This document shows positions 8,486 through 17,009 of a stretch of DNA of 64,000 nt, piece after piece. The position numbers and the translations under genes were made by a program. The stretch spans positions 16,500-80,499 of the forward strand of contig JAHJLI010000008.1 of assembly GCA_018821785.1 (NCBI GenBank), given 5' to 3'. The notes beneath the pieces are model-generated. The model was not told the DNA's origin, did no database searches, and saw only the letters and a program-made list of their open reading frames with translations. Source of the DNA: Pseudomonadota bacterium (GTDB lineage: Bacteria; Desulfobacterota; Desulfobulbia; Desulfobulbales; Desulfocapsaceae). Position 1 is the stretch's first letter. The number at the start of each line of letters is the position of its first letter.

Positions 8486-8808
8486 CACCCCACCCCATCA
8501 ATGTAAAACTGCTTCGAATGGCAACAAAGGTTCGTTTGATCTTAACGACTCAGATGGAACATCTGACCTCTGTAACCTTGACTAAATCAAAAAACTCGAA
8601 AAATTTGCGACGATCTTCTTACAACGACAGTTGCAAAGGATGTATATTGGAATTAAAATTGCATGATCGAAAGCACTGCACAGAAATGCGATAGATAAGC
8701 TGCGAGATGATGCAGGATCGTCGAAACTCTTTGAATTTCCTCCAACAATATTTATTGGGAAACCCATCACTTCAACACACTGAAAAATTGCTAAAGGAAA
8801 ATGTCGTT

Positions 8809-10854
8809 ATGTTCTTTAAAAGAAAAACTGAGCTACCTGAGGAACCTTCGCAAAACAGCCAGGACCCAGTAACACCGCTGACGAAACTTCGTACTCAGAT
8901 CGAAGAGGCCGAGCTTCCTCAGCAAATTTTTGAAACTGTTTCCAGAGAACTTGACAAACTTGACAAGACCGATCCCTCCGTAGCCGAATATGCAGTGGGC
9001 TTCAATTATATCGAGCTAGCTATAGCCCTGCCCTGGAATGAGTCGTCACTGAGTAAAATCGACATGGACAGAGCACAGGCGGTTCTTGAGGCCAGACATT
9101 GCGGCCTTTCCCAGGTCAAACAACGGATCCTTGAATTCCTTGCTGCTAAAACCCTGTGCAGCAAAGCACAGAAAAATATCCTGGTGGTTGACGATGAAGA
9201 AATAGCGCGATCGAATATGGAATATATGCTGTCAAAGGACGGATACAGCTGCAGGTCCGCTGCCAACGGTATAGAAGCCCTCAGGGTTCTTGCCGAGGAA
9301 GAGATTGATCTGGTTATCACCGATCTCAAGATGGACCGCATGGATGGCCTGCAACTCCTGCAGCAGATCAATCGCCTGGCGCCGGAGATTCCCGTCATCA
9401 TGGTTACCGGCTTTGCGACCGTCAGCTCGGCCGTAGAAGCCTTAAAAAAAGGCGCGGCCCATTATCTCGGCAAACCGGTAAATCTTGAAGAACTGCGCAA
9501 GACCGTCAAAGAAGTACTGAAGAAGAAACTCTTTGTCGAAATGGGCAAAGGCCCCATTCTCTGCTTTACTGGCCCGCCGGGGACAGGGAAAACTTCTGTC
9601 GGCAGGGCTATCGCCGAAGCCCTGGGACGTCAGTTTGTACGTATTTCTCTGGCCGGGCTGCGTGACGAAGCCGAACTTCGCGGCCACCGGCGCACCTACG
9701 TAGGTGCCCTGCCAGGCCGTATTATCACTGAACTGAAGCGCGTCGGTGTGAACAATCCGGTGTTTATGCTCGACGAAATAGATAAGATCGGCCAGGATTT
9801 TCGCGGTGACCCAGCCTCAGTGCTGCTTGAGGTTCTTGACCCTGAACAAAATGTCCGCTTCACCGACCACTACCTTGACATGCCCTTTGATTTGTCGCGG
9901 GTAATGTTTATCGCCACGGCCAACGACATCAGTAAGCTGCCCGGACCTCTTTTGGATCGGATGGAACGTATCGAGTTTGCAGGATACACCGAAAAGGAAA
10001 AACAGCAGATCGCCAAGCAGTTCATCCTGCCCCGACAGCTCCGAGCCGCCGGCCTGCCCAGGGCAATGCTGAACTTTACCCCTGAGGCCATTTCGCGAGT
10101 AATCAGCGATTACACCAGAGAATCAGGGCTGCGCAATCTGGAACGGGAGCTCGCCGATATTTGCAGAAAGATTGCCCTGTTATGCCTGAAGTCCGACACC
10201 CAGGGTCAGCCAATGGATATCGACGCCGATACCGTCGGCCGTCTCCTCGGACCACGAAAATTCCACCGTGAGGCAGCCGATGGCCAGGCCCATGTTGGTA
10301 TTGCCACAGGCCTTGTTTGGGCTGAATCCGGGGGTGAAATAATCAGCGTCGAAACGGCTTCTATGCGCGGTTCGGGCAAACTTATGTTGACTGGCTCTTT
10401 GGGGGAAGTGTTGCAGGAATCCGCTCATGCGGTTCTTAGCTATATTCGAAGCAGAACAAAGGAATATAGAATACTCGACACCTTTTTCCAAGATACCGAT
10501 ATCCACATACATTTTCCGTCCGGCGCCATATCAAAAGATGGCCCTTCCGCCGGCATTACCATTTTTGCAGCTCTCCTCTCTCTTCTCACTAAACGTCCGG
10601 CTCGTCGTGATGTCGCCCTTTCCGGGGAAATGACCTTAAGTGGTCGCATCCTTCCGATCGGTGGAATCAGAGAAAAAATTCTTGCGGCGAAAAGAGCGGG
10701 TGTGCAATGCGTGCTTCTCCCCCTTGCCAATAAAGAGGAAATTCAGGCCCTTGAACCCGACGTTACTGAAAACCTTGAATTGATACTAGTGGCAAATGCG
10801 GACGAGGTGGTTGACAGGGTGCTGGAGGCCCGCGCTTACATCCTGACACAGTGA
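8809..10854 (+). CDS. Lon-type AAA+ protease with an inserted response-regulator receiver domain
   Basis: ATP-dependent serine protease of the Lon family with unusual order. Residues ~20-115 match the Lon helical segment just before the AAA+ module (EYAVGFNYIELAIALPWNE...GLSQVKQRILEFLAAK). A full receiver follows (~121-240) with acidic pair Asp128/129, phospho-acceptor Asp172 (TDLKMD), Thr200 and Lys222. The AAA+ module resumes at KGPILCFTGPPGTGKTS (Walker A Lys261; Walker B FMLDEID 319-325). The protease domain carries Ser580 (DGPSAG) and Lys623, spaced 43 as in E. coli Lon. The ~200-residue LON substrate-binding domain is absent. ATG 8809 has an AAGGA site 8 bases upstream and is preferred to 8707, giving 681 residues. 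It converges with a kinase/NtrC pair whose receiver is ~50% identical. Confidence 0.93.
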   Translation: MFFKRKTELPEEPSQNSQDPVTPLTKLRTQIEEAELPQQIFETVSRELDKLDKTDPSVAEYAVGFNYIELAIALPWNESSLSKIDMDRAQAVLEARHCGLSQVKQRILEFLAAKTLCSKAQKNILVVDDEEIARSNMEYMLSKDGYSCRSAANGIEALRVLAEEEIDLVITDLKMDRMDGLQLLQQINRLAPEIPVIMVTGFATVSSAVEALKKGAAHYLGKPVNLEELRKTVKEVLKKKLFVEMGKGPILCFTGPPGTGKTSVGRAIAEALGRQFVRISLAGLRDEAELRGHRRTYVGALPGRIITELKRVGVNNPVFMLDEIDKIGQDFRGDPASVLLEVLDPEQNVRFTDHYLDMPFDLSRVMFIATANDISKLPGPLLDRMERIEFAGYTEKEKQQIAKQFILPRQLRAAGLPRAMLNFTPEAISRVISDYTRESGLRNLERELADICRKIALLCLKSDTQGQPMDIDADTVGRLLGPRKFHREAADGQAHVGIATGLVWAESGGEIISVETASMRGSGKLMLTGSLGEVLQESAHAVLSYIRSRTKEYRILDTFFQDTDIHIHFPSGAISKDGPSAGITIFAALLSLLTKRPARRDVALSGEMTLSGRILPIGGIREKILAAKRAGVQCVLLPLANKEEIQALEPDVTENLELILVANADEVVDRVLEARAYILTQ

Positions 10855-10872
10855 GCACCAGGGAGAGTATTG

Positions 10873-10948
10873 AGAATCTTAGAAATTCGTTTCTTGTTTT
10901 TTATGAACGAACTTCGTTAATGTGCTTATCCCGCTTGTCGGGGTTAAA
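10873..10948 (+). repeat. Interspersed hairpin repeat, copy A
   Basis: One of four copies in the window of a ~75-base element. Hallmarks are GAAATTCGTTTCTTGTTTTT, a near-complementary arm (ACGAACTTCGTTAA) and a tail ATCCCGCTTGTCGGGG that forms a small second hairpin. It lies between the convergent receiver-Lon and NtrC-type genes and may serve as a bidirectional 3' structure. Copy A is the most diverged in the outer arm. Confidence 0.8.
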
Positions 10949-10972
10949 CTTTGCTCTTCGCGTCGCTTGCCA

Positions 10973-12337
10973 TCAGGCGTCGGGATTCTCCAACCCGTAG
11001 CGTTTAATCTTGCGCCACAGGGAAACCCTATCAATTCCAAGGATCTTTGCGGCTGCCGATTTATTGCCTTCAACCTCATCCAAAACTTCGATAATATACT
11101 GTTTTTCGTGTTCCTCAAGCGGGTGCCAATTCTGCCGCTTCCCGCGGACGGCCTCAACCATACCCTCCCGCAAATCGGCTAAAAGATGCTGAGGTTCGAC
11201 AACTTCCCCGTCACAATACACAAGAATGCGCTGCACGATATTTTCCAACTCGCGAATGTTCCCCGGATACTCATAACGCATGAGCCGCTGTGCCGTCTCC
11301 ACCGCCAATCTGGGAACTCCTCGTCCCGGCCTTGTATGTTTGGCAAGAAAATGACTGGCGAGAAGAGGGATATCTTCCCTACGTTCGGAAAGCGATGGCA
11401 CGTTGATGGCAAGGACATCGAGCCTATAGAAAAGATCGGTCCTGAAGGCCCCTGCCTCAGTCTCCTTTTTCAGGTCCTTGTTGGTCGCCGCCAACACCCT
11501 GACATCTATCGAAATTTCCTCCGTCCCCCCAACCCGCATCAAGGTCCGCTCTTGCAACACCCGCAGGAGTTTCACCTGCATCGACATCGGTAACTCCCCC
11601 ACTTCGTCAAAGAACACCGTCCCGTTTTCAGCCAGTTCCAGGAGTCCTTTTTTAATCTTGTTTGCTCCGGTGAAAGCCCCACGCTCATGACCGAAGAGTT
11701 CACTGGTGATCAGTTCTTCGGAAAAGGCCCCGCAATTAAAGGCAACAAAACGATTCTTGGCCCGAGGACTGAGTTCATGGATGGTTCTCGCCACCAATTC
11801 CTTGCCGGTTCCAGTTTCACCCTGAATGAGCACATTGCAGTCGAGCTGGGCAACCTGGTGAATGGTCTCCCGCAATGCCTGATTTTTTTGACTTTGCCCG
11901 ATAATCCGCGAAGAAGCACCAGCCTCCGCCTGTACCCTCTGCCTTAAGGTTTGAATTTCTTTTCGTAATGAGTTTTTTTCCAGAGCTTTCTCGACGATTG
12001 CCCGTAGTTCATTTATCTTAAATGGTTTGGCGATATAGTGGTAGGCACCGTGCCGCATGGCCTCCACTGCGGTATCGACACTGGCGTAACCGGTTATGAC
12101 TACAACTTCTGTGGATGGCCACAGATTCTTGGTTTCGGTGAGAACTGCCATCCCGTCCCGCCCTTTCATCCGTAAGTCGGTGAGAACGAGATCCACCTCT
12201 TCCTGCCTGAGGATGTCAATCGCCTGCTCACCATTTTCAGCAAGTATTGGAGAGTATCCGTCTTTTTTTAAGATAAAAGCGAGGTTGTCACGGGCGATTA
12301 CTTCATCATCGACAACAAGAATTTTCCGATTTTCCAT
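10973..12337 (-). CDS. NtrC-family response regulator (sigma-54 activator)
   Basis: Cytoplasmic transcription activator of sigma-54 promoters, 454 residues. A receiver (1-120; DDE near residue 10, phospho-Asp in TDLRMKGRDG, KP at the end) is followed by the AAA+ domain with Walker A GETGTGKEL, the sigma-54 contact loop GAFTGA and FFDEVGELP. A Fis-type HTH ends the protein (NKSAAAKILGIDRVSLWRKI). The kinase gene lies 12 bases upstream in the same transcription unit. Its receiver is about half identical to that inside the convergent Lon, far closer than to the second NtrC-type receiver in the window, suggesting a shared kinase. Target promoters are unknown. Confidence 0.95.
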   Translation of the reverse strand: MENRKILVVDDEVIARDNLAFILKKDGYSPILAENGEQAIDILRQEEVDLVLTDLRMKGRDGMAVLTETKNLWPSTEVVVITGYASVDTAVEAMRHGAYHYIAKPFKINELRAIVEKALEKNSLRKEIQTLRQRVQAEAGASSRIIGQSQKNQALRETIHQVAQLDCNVLIQGETGTGKELVARTIHELSPRAKNRFVAFNCGAFSEELITSELFGHERGAFTGANKIKKGLLELAENGTVFFDEVGELPMSMQVKLLRVLQERTLMRVGGTEEISIDVRVLAATNKDLKKETEAGAFRTDLFYRLDVLAINVPSLSERREDIPLLASHFLAKHTRPGRGVPRLAVETAQRLMRYEYPGNIRELENIVQRILVYCDGEVVEPQHLLADLREGMVEAVRGKRQNWHPLEEHEKQYIIEVLDEVEGNKSAAAKILGIDRVSLWRKIKRYGLENPDA

Positions 12338-12349
12338 ACCATCACGAAA

Positions 12350-13807
12350 TCAAATAGTGGTTTCCCTGGCCAAGGGGAGACTGATAAAGAATGAAGCCCC
12401 CTGGCCGGGCATGCTTTTCACGGTGATATTGCCGTTATGTTTTTGAATTATTCCGTAAACAACCGAAAGACCAAGTCCTGTGCCCTGTCCTTCTTCCTTG
12501 GTTGTATAGAATGGATCAAAAAGCCGGCCCTGAATCTTTTCAGGGATTCCCTCTCCTGTATCGTGTACTTCAATGACAATTTCTTCGGCATTTTCATTCC
12601 GGCTAGCGGAGATGGTTATCTTGCCACTTCCCCGGATGGATTGCGCGGCATTGATAATCAGATTGAGGAATACCTCCTGCATACGCTGGCTATCCATAGG
12701 AACCACAAGGACTTCTTCAATCTCTACACTCACGGTGATGTCGGCGGGAACCTGACTTTGTACAAGTCGCACTGCCCGCCTGACCACTTCGGCCAATTGC
12801 GAGGGACGGAGGGTAAAGTCCTGGACCCTGGAAAATTCTAGAAGTCCTTTGACGACATCCCTTGCCCTGAGTGTTTCCTGATCAATGTTATGCAACATGC
12901 GATTGATAAGCTCCATGTCTCCAGACCCTAATTCGGCAACGGCGATCTGGCAGGAGGTGGATATATTGTTGAGCGGATTGTTGAGCTGGTGCGCCACTCC
13001 TGCGGTCAGTGTACCGATTGATGACAGCTTTTTCGACTGAACCAGTTGATTTTGCCTTCGTTCCAGTTCTCGAACCATGGTATTGAAGGCCTCCATAACC
13101 TGCTGCATTTCATCCTGGGTGTTAATAACCTCAATGCGATTGAAGCGACCATGGGCAATATCTTCAGTCGCTCCTTTGATGATTGTCAACGGGTGGAAAA
13201 TTTTAAAGATCATCATCCAAGGCAAAATGACACCGAGACTTACTGCCATGACCGACCAGGCGATCAATTGTGATTTTAAGGTGTTGAGAATATCATGAAT
13301 CTGACTCCGCTCAAAGCGCACCAGTTCTTCACTCAGCTCGGTCATCCTTTTGCCCTCCTCCCGCAGGCTGTCGACCATCTGCAGGTACTCTGGGGTATTG
13401 GTTGACTCCTGCTGCGACACCAGTTCCATAGTGGTCTGATAGGCTATCAGTTGCTTTTCAAACTCCATGAGCATTGGGGCAATTTTTAACCGACCACCTC
13501 TGGCGATAATTGTTTTTTCGGTATCAAAGGCTTCTGCCAGGTATCTCTTGTTTTCTTGAAGAGCTTCCTCTTTATAGTAGAGGAAGAAATTTTTCTCATA
13601 TCGCCGTACTTCCAGGATGATATTATTCAGATTGTAGGCAAGTTCCAAAAGTTCGGTCTTTCTCTCGGTGGTATGCAGCTGATCGTAGGAGATTAGCCCC
13701 ATACTCAGGATACCGAGAATATAGCACCCGAGAATGAGCATGCTTTTGAACTTGAGAGTAAAGTGCGGGGATTTAATCACAGCAGACCACCTCCCTATGG
13801 TTAGCAA
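12350..13807 (-). CDS. Membrane sensor histidine kinase (helical sensor, HAMP, HisKA, HATPase)
   Basis: 485-residue sensor kinase. A first membrane helix (MLILGCYILGILSMGLIS, ~22-40) precedes a ~145-residue mostly helical extracytoplasmic region rich in Glu and Gln, then a second helix (~184-204) and HAMP. The HisKA box is GTLTAGVAHQLNNPLNN with the phospho-His in AHQLNNP. The ATPase shows N-box NLIINAAQS, G1 DTGEGIPE and G2 GTGLGLSVVYGI. It is co-transcribed with the NtrC-type regulator and probably phosphorylates it. Given the twin receiver, it may also phosphorylate the Lon receiver. The helical sensor gives no ligand clue. Start at 13807 lacks a decisive ribosome site. Confidence 0.93.
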   Translation of the reverse strand: MLTIGRWSAVIKSPHFTLKFKSMLILGCYILGILSMGLISYDQLHTTERKTELLELAYNLNNIILEVRRYEKNFFLYYKEEALQENKRYLAEAFDTEKTIIARGGRLKIAPMLMEFEKQLIAYQTTMELVSQQESTNTPEYLQMVDSLREEGKRMTELSEELVRFERSQIHDILNTLKSQLIAWSVMAVSLGVILPWMMIFKIFHPLTIIKGATEDIAHGRFNRIEVINTQDEMQQVMEAFNTMVRELERRQNQLVQSKKLSSIGTLTAGVAHQLNNPLNNISTSCQIAVAELGSGDMELINRMLHNIDQETLRARDVVKGLLEFSRVQDFTLRPSQLAEVVRRAVRLVQSQVPADITVSVEIEEVLVVPMDSQRMQEVFLNLIINAAQSIRGSGKITISASRNENAEEIVIEVHDTGEGIPEKIQGRLFDPFYTTKEEGQGTGLGLSVVYGIIQKHNGNITVKSMPGQGASFFISLPLARETTI

Positions 13808-13868
13808 TGAAGCGTGAAAGGCTTCATTTTTAGCTTAAGTCGTTGACCTAAAAGCAATACATCTCCTA

Positions 13869-13936
13869 ATCCCGGTTAACGGAATAAGTTCCTTGACGAA
13901 ACTCGCAAAAAACAAGAAACGGTCTTCCAAGGTACT
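13869..13936 (-). repeat. Interspersed hairpin repeat, copy B (inverted)
   Basis: Inverted relative to copy A. It contains AAAAAACAAGAAACGGTCTT and ends CCAAGGTACTC, with the conserved CCCGGTTAACGG-like tail at its other end. It sits upstream of the histidine kinase in the gap before the oxidoreductase operon. It is more diverged in the arms than copies C and D. Confidence 0.75.
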
Positions 13937-14324
13937 CAAAATGGGGCCTAAAGTAAATTGATACATTGAGTTCACCTGACGCTATGAGCATCAACCACGA
14001 GGATATAATATTCCCTGGAGAAATTGCAGCGAGCCTTTCATTACTCCCTTCCACGATTACACCCAGGATGCCTTCTTGCATTCACTCCCGGCAGGGGAAC
14101 TTTTCCTTCCTGCCAAGCAGGTTTATTGAAAAATAATTTTTTTTCATACAACAAAACCGTAAAATCGCCACAAAACACTTTATTTAACTGATATAATTTT
14201 CTTTTATATTATTTATTGCTGCCATCTCACCTCGGGTGGTATCGATAAAATGTTTCGCTATATTAAATATTTTTTTGTATAATAAAACCTTTCTATAATA
14301 ACCAACCACCAAGGGAGGTCAAAC
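13937..14324. other. AT-rich gap before the 2-oxoacid oxidoreductase operon
   Basis: No convincing gene. The track ORFs here (13866-14081 and the 5' end of 14258-15226) are shadows. An imperfect hairpin, GGCAGGGGAACTTTTCCTTC followed by CTGCC, lies at about 14087-14111 and is a possible leader structure. The 200 bases before the operon are strongly AT-rich, as is common upstream of a highly expressed unit. Confidence 0.4.
14278..14283 (+). promoter_or_regulatory. Candidate -10 box for the 2-oxoacid oxidoreductase operon
   Basis: A perfect TATAAT lies about 42 bases before the ferredoxin-subunit ATG. No strong -35 was found at 16-18 bases, so the assignment is tentative. The gene has a GGGAGG ribosome site. 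Confidence 0.35.
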
Positions 14325-14582
14325 ATGGCTGAATTAAAGGGCCGAGTTCGTATTGCCACCAATGTCTGCAAAGGATGCGGTCTGTGCACCGTCGCCTGTC
14401 CCGTAGACATCATGGTCTTCAACGGCAACAGTGTGAACCTGAAGGGATACCAGCCACCGACCATCACCGAACCAGCAAAATGCACAGGCTGCGGCAACTG
14501 CGCCCAGATGTGCCCCGATTCGGCCCTCACCGTTGAACGCTTTACCAGTAAAAAGGAGGATCCAGCATGCCTAAAAGCTTGA
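14325..14582 (+). CDS. 2-oxoacid:ferredoxin oxidoreductase, delta (2x[4Fe-4S] ferredoxin) subunit
   Basis: Electron-carrier subunit of a four-part 2-oxoacid oxidoreductase. Two [4Fe-4S] motifs are visible in its 85 residues: CKGCGLCTVACP and CTGCGNCAQMCP. It moves electrons from the thiamine-bound intermediate out to external ferredoxin. It leads the operon delta-alpha-beta-gamma; the next gene starts inside its last 16 bases, so they are translationally coupled. A GGGAGG ribosome site precedes the ATG. Confidence 0.93.
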   Translation: MAELKGRVRIATNVCKGCGLCTVACPVDIMVFNGNSVNLKGYQPPTITEPAKCTGCGNCAQMCPDSALTVERFTSKKEDPACLKA

Positions 14583-15625
14583 TGAAGGGCAATGAGGCCC
14601 TGGCTCTTGCAGCCATCAAAGGCGGATGCAGCCATTTTTTCGGCTACCCGATCACTCCGCAAAACGAAATTCCTGAGTTTCTCGCACGCGAGCTCCCGAA
14701 GGCTGGCGGAGTCTTTCTCCAGGCAGAAAGTGAACTGGCGGCAATTAACATGGTTTACGGCGCGGCAGCCACCGGCGGCAGGGCAATGACCTCTTCTTCC
14801 TCGCCGGGTATCGCCCTGATGCAGGAAGGAATGTCGTCGCTTGCCGCAGCCGAACTCCCTTCGGTCATCGTCAATGTGCAACGCGGCGGCCCAGGGATAG
14901 GCACCATTCAGCCCTCCCAGGCCGACTACTACCAGATGACCAGGGGCGGCGGCAACGGCGACTACCGGATACTCTCCTTTGCCCCGGCCACGGTGCAGGA
15001 GGGTGCGGAAATGATGATGGCCGCCTTCGATCTTGCCGATTTTTACCGCACCCCGGTGTTCATCGTCAGCGACGGAATGCTCGGCCAGATGATGGAGCCG
15101 GTTGAGTTTCCCGAAAGGCCTCTCCGCACGCTTCCCGAAAAGTCCTGGGCGGCGGTGGGTCACGGCGGCAGCAGAAAACCCAACACCATCAAGACCCTGG
15201 TCCTCGACCCAGGCCTGCTTGAACAAAAGAATCTTCGTCTCCAGGAAAAATTCACCCGTATCGCGGCCACTGAAAGCCGCTTTGAAAACTACCGCACTGA
15301 TGAAGCTGAACTCGTCCTTTGTGCCTATGGCTCAACTGCCCGCATCGTAAAAAATTCCATCGATCTGTTGGCGGAGGAAGGTATAAAGGCTGGGCTCATT
15401 CGACCGCAGACCCTGTGGCCCTTCCCCAGTAGTGCCTTCCAGCAGCTACCCCCAACCTGCCGCACGATCCTCACCGTTGAGATGAGCTGCGGCCAGATGG
15501 TCGATGACGTGCGACTGGCGGTAAACGGGAGATTGCCGGTGGCCTTTTATGGCCGTTCCGGCGGCATCATTCCGGTTCCGGAAGAGATTGTCGCCCATAT
15601 TAAAGTTCTTCTCGGGAGGGTGTAA
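14567..15625 (+). CDS. vorB: 2-oxoacid:ferredoxin oxidoreductase, alpha subunit (VorB/KorA-like)
   Basis: Alpha subunit (352 residues) of a ferredoxin-dependent oxidoreductase that decarboxylates 2-oxoacids to acyl-CoA with release of CO2 and reduced ferredoxin. The N-terminal family signature is KGNEALALAAIKGGC...FGYPITPQNEIPEF, followed by the TPP-enzyme pyrimidine region (QAESELAAINMVYGAAATGG). The ATG follows AAAAGGAGG. Size and subunit order match the VOR/KOR group rather than fused pyruvate oxidoreductase. The amino-acid dehydrogenase downstream supports 3-methyl-2-oxobutanoate and other branched-chain 2-oxoacids as substrates, though 2-oxoglutarate remains possible. Confidence 0.9.
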   Translation: MPKSLMKGNEALALAAIKGGCSHFFGYPITPQNEIPEFLARELPKAGGVFLQAESELAAINMVYGAAATGGRAMTSSSSPGIALMQEGMSSLAAAELPSVIVNVQRGGPGIGTIQPSQADYYQMTRGGGNGDYRILSFAPATVQEGAEMMMAAFDLADFYRTPVFIVSDGMLGQMMEPVEFPERPLRTLPEKSWAAVGHGGSRKPNTIKTLVLDPGLLEQKNLRLQEKFTRIAATESRFENYRTDEAELVLCAYGSTARIVKNSIDLLAEEGIKAGLIRPQTLWPFPSSAFQQLPPTCRTILTVEMSCGQMVDDVRLAVNGRLPVAFYGRSGGIIPVPEEIVAHIKVLLGRV

Positions 15626-15627
15626 CG

Positions 15628-16374
15628 ATGTCGGTGATCTTTGCAAAATCCAAGGGGCTGACCGACCAGGAAACCCATTATTGCCCCGGCTGCACCCATG
15701 GCATCATTCAGCGGCTGGTTGCCGAAGTGCTCGAAGAACTTGGCCTCTTGGGTGACACCATCGGCTGTGCCGCCGTCGGCTGCTCCATCTTGACCTACAA
15801 TTACCTCAACATCGACATGATTGAATCGGCACACGGCCGTGCTCCGGCGGTAGCCACCGGGGCAAAGAGGGTGCACCCGAACAAGACGGTTTTTACTTAT
15901 CAGGGTGACGGCGACCTCGCTTCCATCGGCACCGCCGAGATCGTCCATGTCGCCCATAGAGGCGAAAAAATCACCACCATCTTTGTCAACAACGCAATTT
16001 ACGGCATGACCGGCGGCCAGATGGCCCCAACCACCTTGCCGGGCCAGAAAGTCACCACCGCCCCGGGCGGTCGTGACGTGGCGCATAGCGGCATGCCGCT
16101 CAAAGTCTCGGAGATGATTGCCCAAATTCCTGGGGCCGTCTATGTGGAGAGGGTATCGGTTCACAACCCCAGAGCGGTTCGTCATGCTAAAAAGGCCATT
16201 CGCAAGGGATTTGAATACCAGATGGCCGGCAAAGGTTTTTCTTTAATCGAAGTGCTTTCCACCTGCCCTACTGGCTGGGGGCTCTCCCCGGTTGACTCCC
16301 TGACCTGGCTGCAGGAAAACATGATCCCCTATTATCCACTCGGGGTTTTCAAGACCCCGGAGGAGGCGAAATGA
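15628..16374 (+). CDS. vorA: 2-oxoacid:ferredoxin oxidoreductase, beta (thiamine diphosphate) subunit
   Basis: Catalytic TPP-binding subunit, 248 residues. It shows the Cys-containing start YCPGCTHGI, the TPP/Mg motif beginning GDGDLASIGTAEIVH and ending in VNNAIYGMTGGQ (GDG...NN), and the following APTTLPGQKVTT segment typical of VorA/KorB. It starts 3 bases after the alpha stop and its stop overlaps the gamma start (ATGA), so alpha, beta and gamma are made together. It decarboxylates the 2-oxoacid and passes electrons to the Fe-S clusters of the delta subunit. Confidence 0.92.
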   Translation: MSVIFAKSKGLTDQETHYCPGCTHGIIQRLVAEVLEELGLLGDTIGCAAVGCSILTYNYLNIDMIESAHGRAPAVATGAKRVHPNKTVFTYQGDGDLASIGTAEIVHVAHRGEKITTIFVNNAIYGMTGGQMAPTTLPGQKVTTAPGGRDVAHSGMPLKVSEMIAQIPGAVYVERVSVHNPRAVRHAKKAIRKGFEYQMAGKGFSLIEVLSTCPTGWGLSPVDSLTWLQENMIPYYPLGVFKTPEEAK

Positions 16375-16940
16375 TAAATGAAAGAATACTCTGTGCAGGC
16401 TTTGGAGGCCAGGGAGTCATGTCCATAGGACAATTGCTCGCCTATGCCGGCATGCTTGAAGACAAGCACGTAACCTGGCTGCCGTCCTACGGTCCGGAGA
16501 TGCGCGGCGGCACCGCCTATTGTAGCGTGGTGGTCTCCGACAAACCGGTGGGCTCACCAATCGTTACCGGCAACGCCACCTGTGTCATTGTCATGAACCT
16601 GCCTTCCCTCCTGAAATTCGAGGCAAGTGTCAAGCCCGGAGGCCTCCTCCTGATCAACAGTTCGCTGATAGATAAACCGGTCGACCGCCAAGATATTGAG
16701 GTGTATGGGATTTTGGCCAATGAACTGGCAGTAAAGTGCGGCATCCCTCGTGCCGCAAACATGGTCATGCTTGGCGCCTATCTGGCCCTCGCCGGGCCTG
16801 TCAGAATCGAAAGCATCGCCCTAGCCTTTAAAAAAGTCTTCGGCGCTAAGGCCGAACGCCTGCTTGACCCGAATATCCAGGCATTGCACCTTGGTGCCGA
16901 GGCAGTAACAGGTTTGCGACAGCAGTCCATCGCTGCATAA
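16371..16940 (+). CDS. vorC: 2-oxoacid:ferredoxin oxidoreductase, gamma subunit
   Basis: Gamma subunit of 189 residues that binds coenzyme A and completes the four-subunit enzyme. The family opening ILCAGFGGQGVMSIGQLLAYAGM is intact, followed by TWLPSYGPEMRGGTAYCSVVVS. It overlaps the beta gene by 4 bases and is last of the oxidoreductase genes; the amino-acid dehydrogenase follows after 69 bases and may be co-transcribed. Confidence 0.93.
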   Translation: MINERILCAGFGGQGVMSIGQLLAYAGMLEDKHVTWLPSYGPEMRGGTAYCSVVVSDKPVGSPIVTGNATCVIVMNLPSLLKFEASVKPGGLLLINSSLIDKPVDRQDIEVYGILANELAVKCGIPRAANMVMLGAYLALAGPVRIESIALAFKKVFGAKAERLLDPNIQALHLGAEAVTGLRQQSIAA

Positions 16941-17009
16941 CAAATTTTTTCACAAAAACAAGGTAAAACTACAGACAAACCACTTCTCGCTATCAGCAAA
17001 GGAAAGGAC

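Noticed and set aside
8265-8500. Sigma-54 promoter for the Usp/TauE operon
   Set aside because: No GG-N10-GC spacing was found on the minus strand; the closest match has only eight bases between the pairs.
14258-15226. Minus-strand ORF of 322 residues
   Set aside because: It is antisense to the ferredoxin and alpha-subunit genes, which have strong family motifs; the ORF itself shows no recognisable pattern and no ribosome site.
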